From JAMXLO01 sp035569235 (GTDB taxonomy: Bacteria; Pseudomonadota; Alphaproteobacteria; Acetobacterales; Acetobacteraceae), in contig DATMND010000331.1 of assembly GCA_035569235.1 (NCBI GenBank), positions 1 to 9,497 of the forward strand: a stretch of DNA of 9,497 nt. The letters are read 5' to 3'. The notes below the pieces were generated by a model, which saw nothing but the letters and a program-made list of their open reading frames with translations, was not told where the DNA came from and did not search any database. Below, one piece after another: positions 6,087 through 9,497 of the stretch. The translations under genes were made by a program, and so were the position numbers. Position 1 is the first letter of the stretch, and every line of letters starts with the position of its first letter.

Positions 6087-7004
6087 ATGAAATCTGCCAT
6101 TATCGGGTTGTTCGCGGTGGCGCTGTTTGCGTCGTTGCCGGCGGTTGCTGATTGGAACGAACCGAATGTCGCGGGGACGCAGGAATACCGCCTGATCAAA
6201 CTGTATCCCCAGGCGCACGTATCGGAATATGCGGTCAAGGAATTCGACAGCGCGAAGATGCTGATCGGCTACAAGGCCGGCGACGATAATCCGGCCACCT
6301 ATGACGATGTCGAGGGCAAGGTCATCTACTACCGGTTCGAGCACAAGCCGACGACATCGACGCTCGAGATCCTGCGCAACTACGAAGGTGTGCTGCGCAG
6401 CAAGGGATTCGAGCCGATCATCTCCGGGCGGGGAAACAAATATCCGGGTCTCGATCGCACGGAGGACGAAACGGTCGGCTACTGGCGTTGGGAGGAGCCC
6501 GGTAAGGGCACGATCTGGGTGTCGCTGCACGCCTGGTATAACGGCGGCCATGACGCACCGTGGTCGGAACTGACCATCGTCGAGACCAAGGCGATGGAGC
6601 AGACCCTTGGGGCCAATGCGGCGACCGAGGCCAAGGCAGCGACTCTCGCCGATGCGTTGCAAGAGACCGGTCGGGTCGCGGTCTATGGCATCACGTTCGA
6701 CTTCAACAAGGCGACGCTGCGGCCGGAGGCTGCGCCGGTGCTCGGCCAGGTGCTGGCGATGCTCGCCGGAAATGGCGGGTTACAGCTTGCGATCGAGGGA
6801 AACACGGACTCGATTGGTCAGGCTGCCTACAACCTGAAGCTTTCCGCTGATCGCGCCGCTGCCGTCATGGCGTGGCTTGTCGCGCACGGCATCGACCCAG
6901 GGCGGCTCACCACTGCGGGCTTCGGCGATACCAAGCCAGTGGCGGACAATGCGACAGAAGACGGCAGGGCGAAGAACCGCCGCGTCGAACTCGTGCGGCG
7001 CTGA
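6087..7004 (+). CDS. OmpA-like peptidoglycan-binding protein with DUF4892-like N-terminal region
   Basis: The predicted protein has 305 residues. A signal peptide spans about 1-21 (cleavage near AVA/DW). There is no lipobox, so it is exported but not a lipoprotein. The C-terminal third, about 199-305, is an OmpA-like domain: GITFDFNKATLRPEA (201-215), EGNTDSIG (237-244), NLKLSADRAAAV (249-260) and GFGDTKPVADNATEDGRAKNRRVEL (278-302). D241 and R256 are the residues expected to hold diaminopimelate of peptidoglycan. The middle region, with TLEILRNYEGVLRSKGFEPI (92-111), resembles DUF4892, a periplasmic domain often fused to OmpA; this is from memory and less sure. No beta-barrel is evident, so it probably tethers something to the cell wall rather than forming a pore. 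The start is supported by AGGGGA at 6075-6080, 6 bases upstream. An FNR-type box lies in the promoter region. Confidence 0.88.
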   Translation: MKSAIIGLFAVALFASLPAVADWNEPNVAGTQEYRLIKLYPQAHVSEYAVKEFDSAKMLIGYKAGDDNPATYDDVEGKVIYYRFEHKPTTSTLEILRNYEGVLRSKGFEPIISGRGNKYPGLDRTEDETVGYWRWEEPGKGTIWVSLHAWYNGGHDAPWSELTIVETKAMEQTLGANAATEAKAATLADALQETGRVAVYGITFDFNKATLRPEAAPVLGQVLAMLAGNGGLQLAIEGNTDSIGQAAYNLKLSADRAAAVMAWLVAHGIDPGRLTTAGFGDTKPVADNATEDGRAKNRRVELVRR

Positions 7005-7025
7005 ACGCGCCCCGTACCCGCGGCT

Positions 7026-7268
7026 TCAGTGTTTTCGATCGTTCGAACTCGCCGGCGGCCATAGCCATGTGCCGTGATTCACATTGTATATCGCCTGTGC
7101 AGACGGCTGGCCGTCGATGCTGGCAAGATGGTTGGCGTCGTAGTAGGTATACGTGCGCACGACGTTGTCCGCGCCGGCAGCCGCGTCAGGCGAAGGACCG
7201 ACATTCGCAGCACATCCCGCCAAAGCAATGCCGGCGGCACAGAATGGCAGAATCCGTATCCGGGACAT
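7026..7268 (-). CDS. Small lipoprotein of unknown function
   Basis: The protein has 80 residues and I do not recognise a family. The N-terminus MSRIRILPFCAAGIALAGC is a lipoprotein signal: basic start, hydrophobic core and the lipobox LAGC with the lipidated cysteine C19. The mature part is about 62 residues, mostly polar, with TYTYYDANHLASIDGQPSAQ and a Trp-rich end NHGTWLWPP. The residue after the cysteine is Ala, not Asp, so outer-membrane sorting is expected if Lol rules apply. ATG 7268 is chosen over the in-frame ATG 7283 because GGAGG (7277-7281) lies 8 bases before the former and inside the latter's frame. The gene converges on the OmpA-like gene with 21 bases between stops and follows xerC by 64 bases on the same strand. 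Confidence 0.72.
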   Translation of the reverse strand: MSRIRILPFCAAGIALAGCAANVGPSPDAAAGADNVVRTYTYYDANHLASIDGQPSAQAIYNVNHGTWLWPPASSNDRKH

Positions 7269-7276
7269 GTCGCATT

Positions 7277-7281
7277 CCTCC
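7277..7281 (-). promoter_or_regulatory. Ribosome binding site fixing the lipoprotein start
   Basis: GGAGG on the minus strand, 8 bases before ATG 7268. It rules out the longer start at 7283, which would place the site inside the gene. Confidence 0.7.
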
Positions 7282-7332
7282 ATTTGCCGCCCGCGGCGAC
7301 TTTAGCAACGAAGCTGCCTGCCCGCCACGCAA

Positions 7333-8244
7333 TTAGGCGCGCGGGTGGGAACTGCGCCAGACCTCCATCAGCCGCGTCTCGTCCACCGACGTGTAGCGCT
7401 GGGTGGTGGACAGGCTGGCATGCCCCAGCAGGTCCTGAATAGAGCGCAGGTCCGCCCCGCGGGCCAGTAGATGCGTGGCAAACGAGTGGCGAAGCGCGTG
7501 CGGCGTCGCGTGTTCCGGCAGGCCGTGCAGCCGGCGGAACTCACGCAGGGTGCGCTGCGCCACTGCGGGATCAAGCCGTTTGCCGCGCGCTCCCAGGAAC
7601 AGCGGGCTGTCGAGCCGGCAGTCAGGGTGCAGGGCTAACCACGCGGCGATCGCCTCACGCACCACGGGCAGTACCGGCACGATGCGCTCCTTTCGCCCCT
7701 TGCCCACCACCCGCAGCATCCCGTCCGAGTTGGTCAGCGGTCCATCGCGCACATCGAGCGCCAGCGCCTCGGCAATGCGCAGGCCACAGCCGTAGAGCAG
7801 GGTGAACAGTGCCGTATCGCGGGCCTGGATGGCGGCGGTATCGGACATAACGGCGATCTGCTCGGTCACCTCGCGCGCCTGGACCGGTGCCAAGGCATGC
7901 GGCACCGGGCGCGCCGCGCGCGGCGTCGCAATCAGCCGCAGTGTCGGATTGTCCACGCCATGACGGCGCGCCAGAAATCGGAAGAAGCTGCGCACAGCGG
8001 CAAGATGGCGGGCCCGCGTGGCGTTGCCGGCTCCGTCGGCGGCAAGGGCCGCCAGCCAAGCTCGCAGATCGGCCTGCCGCAAGCCCACCAGCGCCGCAAG
8101 ATCGGCTTCCCCCCCAAGATGCTTCGCCAGAAACCCCAGGAAGCCAGCAATGTCGGCGCCATAAGCTTCCACCGTCAGCGGAGAAGCACGGCGTTCCTGG
8201 CCAAGCCAATCCAGGAAGGCAACGCGCGCTTCCTCGCCGGTCAT
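7333..8244 (-). CDS. xerC: Tyrosine recombinase XerC
   Basis: XerC, with XerD, resolves chromosome dimers at dif during FtsK-coordinated division. The predicted protein has 303 residues, full length. The N-terminal SAM-like core-binding domain is at about 3-95 and the catalytic domain at about 115-303. The catalytic set is complete: R156 in GCGLRIAEAL, K182 in VGKGRKER, H249 and R252 in HALRHSFATHLL, H275 in LGHASLSTTQRY, and the nucleophile Y284. Chromosomal synteny with DUF484 and a transaldolase-family gene argues for the housekeeping XerC rather than a phage or integron integrase; XerD should be elsewhere. ATG 8244 has only an AAGG 2 bases upstream, so initiation signals are weak. The gene is separated from DUF484 by 237 bases containing a palindromic repeat, so it may need its own promoter or depend on read-through. 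Confidence 0.93.
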   Translation of the reverse strand: MTGEEARVAFLDWLGQERRASPLTVEAYGADIAGFLGFLAKHLGGEADLAALVGLRQADLRAWLAALAADGAGNATRARHLAAVRSFFRFLARRHGVDNPTLRLIATPRAARPVPHALAPVQAREVTEQIAVMSDTAAIQARDTALFTLLYGCGLRIAEALALDVRDGPLTNSDGMLRVVGKGRKERIVPVLPVVREAIAAWLALHPDCRLDSPLFLGARGKRLDPAVAQRTLREFRRLHGLPEHATPHALRHSFATHLLARGADLRSIQDLLGHASLSTTQRYTSVDETRLMEVWRSSHPRA

Positions 8245-8327
8245 CGCCTTGGAGCGTTGTTGGTGGGGGATGCAGTCAATGTTTCCGTCAGCATCAAAGC
8301 TTCCGTTTTGACCCAGGAAAGTATGCC

Positions 8328-8367
8328 GTCATCCCGGCACATATGCTGTCATTCCCGCATGTACATT
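8328..8367 (+). repeat. Two 20-bp phased partial copies of the palindromic repeat head
   Basis: GTCATCCCGGC (8328-8338) and GTCATTCCCGC (8348-8358) match the first 11 bases of the palindrome that starts at 8368. The three heads start exactly 20 bases apart (8328, 8348, 8368). The 9 bases after each head are unrelated between copies, so these look like decayed or truncated units placed head to tail. Confidence 0.7.
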
Positions 8368-8446
8368 GTCATCCCCGCGAAAGCGGGGACCCAGGGGGAT
8401 CAGCGCCGGCATCGGCATCCTGGGTTCCCGCTTTCGCGGGAATGAC
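8368..8446. repeat. Compound palindromic (REP/BIME-like) intergenic repeat
   Basis: Two 28-nt arms, 8368-8395 and 8419-8446, are inverted copies agreeing at 26 of 28 positions, separated by 23 bases. Each arm also contains its own hairpin. On the plus strand the left arm has CCCCGC-GAAA-GCGGGG; on the minus strand the right arm has TCCCGC-GAAA-GCGGGA. Both have a GAAA loop. The two arm differences (positions 6 and 21) pair with each other inside the small hairpin. Repeats beginning GTCAT(T/C)CCCGCGAAAGCGGG are, from memory, widespread between genes of many proteobacteria. The element lies 35 bases after the DUF484 stop and 123 bases before xerC. Confidence 0.88.
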
Positions 8447-8481
8447 TACGAGGTGGTCGGAATTGCGCGACCCGCAAAGCC

Positions 8482-9090
8482 TCAGCGCCCGAGCGCGGCA
8501 GCCACGGCTCGGCCGAGAAAGGCGAGCGGACCCTTACCCTGTGCGGGGTCGAGCACATCCGGGCTCCGGGCCAGCAGGGCGACCAACGCTGGCGGACCCT
8601 CCCCCGGCACGCGGACCAAAGCGTCGTGCCTGGCCAAACCCGCAGCTTCCGCGTGGAGCAGGCGCGCATCAGACGGCGCATCGCGGAACACCACCTGCCG
8701 CCCGTCGAGCACCCGGCCGACCGTGCCGGTCGGCAGCGAGCGCGCTCCCGGATGATCCGCCTCGAGGCAGAGATGAGCAGCGTCAACTGCGAGTATGGCC
8801 GGCATCTCGCCGCTGACGCAGTCCGCGGGATCCGACGAGCGTAACAGGGCCAGCACGGCTTCCTGAACGCGGGCGGCCACTCCCGCCGCGGAACGGCCCG
8901 CCGCCAGCAGGACATCGGCACGCTCACGCTGGGCCTGGACCATCGCCGCCATGTGATCTGCCAAGCCCTCGCCATGCACGCGTGCCGGCGGCGTCAGCAC
9001 GCCGTAGAGCTCGACGTGCTCCGCCAGCCAGGCTGGATTGGCACGCAGGAACGCCTCAACGAACGCTGCCTCCCCCGATGGCAGGCTCAT
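8482..9090 (-). CDS. DUF484 family protein
   Basis: The predicted protein has 202 residues from ATG 9090. DUF484 proteins have a GAF-like fold, are encoded beside xerC in many proteobacteria, and have no established function. Family features are the N-terminal FLRANPAWLAEH (14-25), a helical, probably coiled-coil stretch at about 44-85, the GAF-like part at about 90-180, and the closing block DPAQGKGPLAFLGRAVAAAL (181-200). A TTG at 9102 in the same frame would add four residues and overlap the upstream stop; neither start has a clear ribosome binding site. With ATG 9090 the gap to the upstream transaldolase stop (9095-9097) is 4 bases, implying translational coupling. No cysteine pattern or catalytic motif suggests enzyme activity. 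Confidence 0.82.
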   Translation of the reverse strand: MSLPSGEAAFVEAFLRANPAWLAEHVELYGVLTPPARVHGEGLADHMAAMVQAQRERADVLLAAGRSAAGVAARVQEAVLALLRSSDPADCVSGEMPAILAVDAAHLCLEADHPGARSLPTGTVGRVLDGRQVVFRDAPSDARLLHAEAAGLARHDALVRVPGEGPPALVALLARSPDVLDPAQGKGPLAFLGRAVAAALGR

Positions 9091-9094
9091 CCGG

Positions 9095-9497
9095 TCAGGC
9101 AATCTGCTGGCCGGTCTTGGCCCAGTCGGCCAGGAATGCAGCCAAGCCCTTGTCCGTCAGCGGATGGTTGAACAACTGCCGGAGAATGGCGGGCGGGACG
9201 GTGCAGACATGGGCACCCAACTTGCCGGCCTCGACCACGTGCGTCGGGTTGCGCACCGAGGCGACCAGCACCTCGGTCTTGAAGCTCGCATAGTTGCGGA
9301 AGATCGTGACGATGTCAGCGATCAGCGCCATGCCGTTCTCGCCGATGTCATCCAACCGGCCGATGAACGGGCTGACGAAGGTGGCCCCGGCTTTCGCCGC
9401 CAGGATCGCCTGCGCGGCCGAGAAGCACAGTGTCACGTTGACCATCGCGCCATCGTCGGTCAGCCGGCGGCAGGCGCGCAGCCCGTCGGGCGTCAGC
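9095..9497 (-). CDS. Transaldolase / fructose-6-phosphate aldolase family (TalC/FSA-type), 3' part
   Basis: The N-terminal part lies beyond the window. About 134 codons are visible, starting LTPDGLRACRRLTDDGAMVN. This small-transaldolase family forms a Schiff base with dihydroxyacetone units in the non-oxidative pentose phosphate pathway; the catalytic lysine is off-window. Visible family blocks are VNVTLCFSAAQAILAA, GATFVSPFIGRLDDIGENG and the end block HPLTDKGLAAFLADWAKT. The aromatic residue in TLCFS (codon 9422-9424) is Phe. In transaldolases this position is Phe, and in fructose-6-phosphate aldolases it is Tyr, so transaldolase activity is favoured even though such genes are often named fsa. 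It lies 4 bases upstream of DUF484, a common arrangement. Confidence 0.9.
   Translation of the reverse strand, partial: LTPDGLRACRRLTDDGAMVNVTLCFSAAQAILAAKAGATFVSPFIGRLDDIGENGMALIADIVTIFRNYASFKTEVLVASVRNPTHVVEAGKLGAHVCTVPPAILRQLFNHPLTDKGLAAFLADWAKTGQQIA

Noticed and set aside
5784..6662. Minus-strand open frame of 292 codons across the esterase end, the FNR-type box and the OmpA-like gene
   Set aside because: It is antisense to two supported genes and to the promoter region, with no domain that I recognise.
8328..8446. CRISPR array
   Set aside because: Three heads with a 20-bp phase are far too short for repeat-spacer units, the 'spacers' are only 9 bases, and no cas gene is present.

Overview
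The window is GC-rich bacterial DNA with dense coding on both strands. Gene content, and the cluster transaldolase / DUF484 / xerC on the minus strand, suggest an alphaproteobacterium, most likely of the Rhodospirillales (Acetobacteraceae-like). This assignment is inferred from gene style and order; there is no rRNA or other marker here.

Layout, left to right. (a) 1-2148: the start of a Kef-type cation:proton antiporter (minus, cut by the window edge) is divergent from a glutathione S-transferase-like gene. That gene is followed on the same strand by asd, aspartate-semialdehyde dehydrogenase. (b) 2155-4123, minus strand: a flavin-dependent luciferase-like oxidoreductase converges on asd across a perfect 8-bp hairpin. 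Upstream of it lies a toxin-antitoxin pair of the HigB/HigA type, toxin first. A long imperfect inverted repeat sits between higA and the oxidoreductase. (c) 4124-7004, plus strand: an AT-richer divergent promoter region, then a secreted tannase/feruloyl-esterase-family enzyme with the CS-D-HC active-site pattern. Next comes an OmpA-like periplasmic/outer-membrane protein with a textbook FNR/FixK-type box in front of it. (d) 7026-9497, minus strand: a small lipoprotein of unknown function, xerC, a compound palindromic repeat, a DUF484 gene, and the 3' part of a transaldolase-family gene.

How the genes relate: most are independent units. Likely co-transcribed sets are GST-asd (60-bp gap), higB-higA (12-bp gap) and talC-DUF484 (4-bp gap). 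XerC belongs to the last cluster by synteny but is now separated from it by the repeat.

The sites most worth a second look are non-coding. They are the FNR-type box with a correctly placed -10-like hexamer before the OmpA-like gene, the nested palindrome whose arm differences preserve each arm's own hairpin, the 20-bp phased repeat heads beside it, and the 17-nt inverted repeat just upstream of the oxidoreductase ribosome binding site. I see no CRISPR array, no insertion sequence, no tRNA or rRNA, and no clearly new multi-gene system. No stretch of more than 300 bases lacks a gene.
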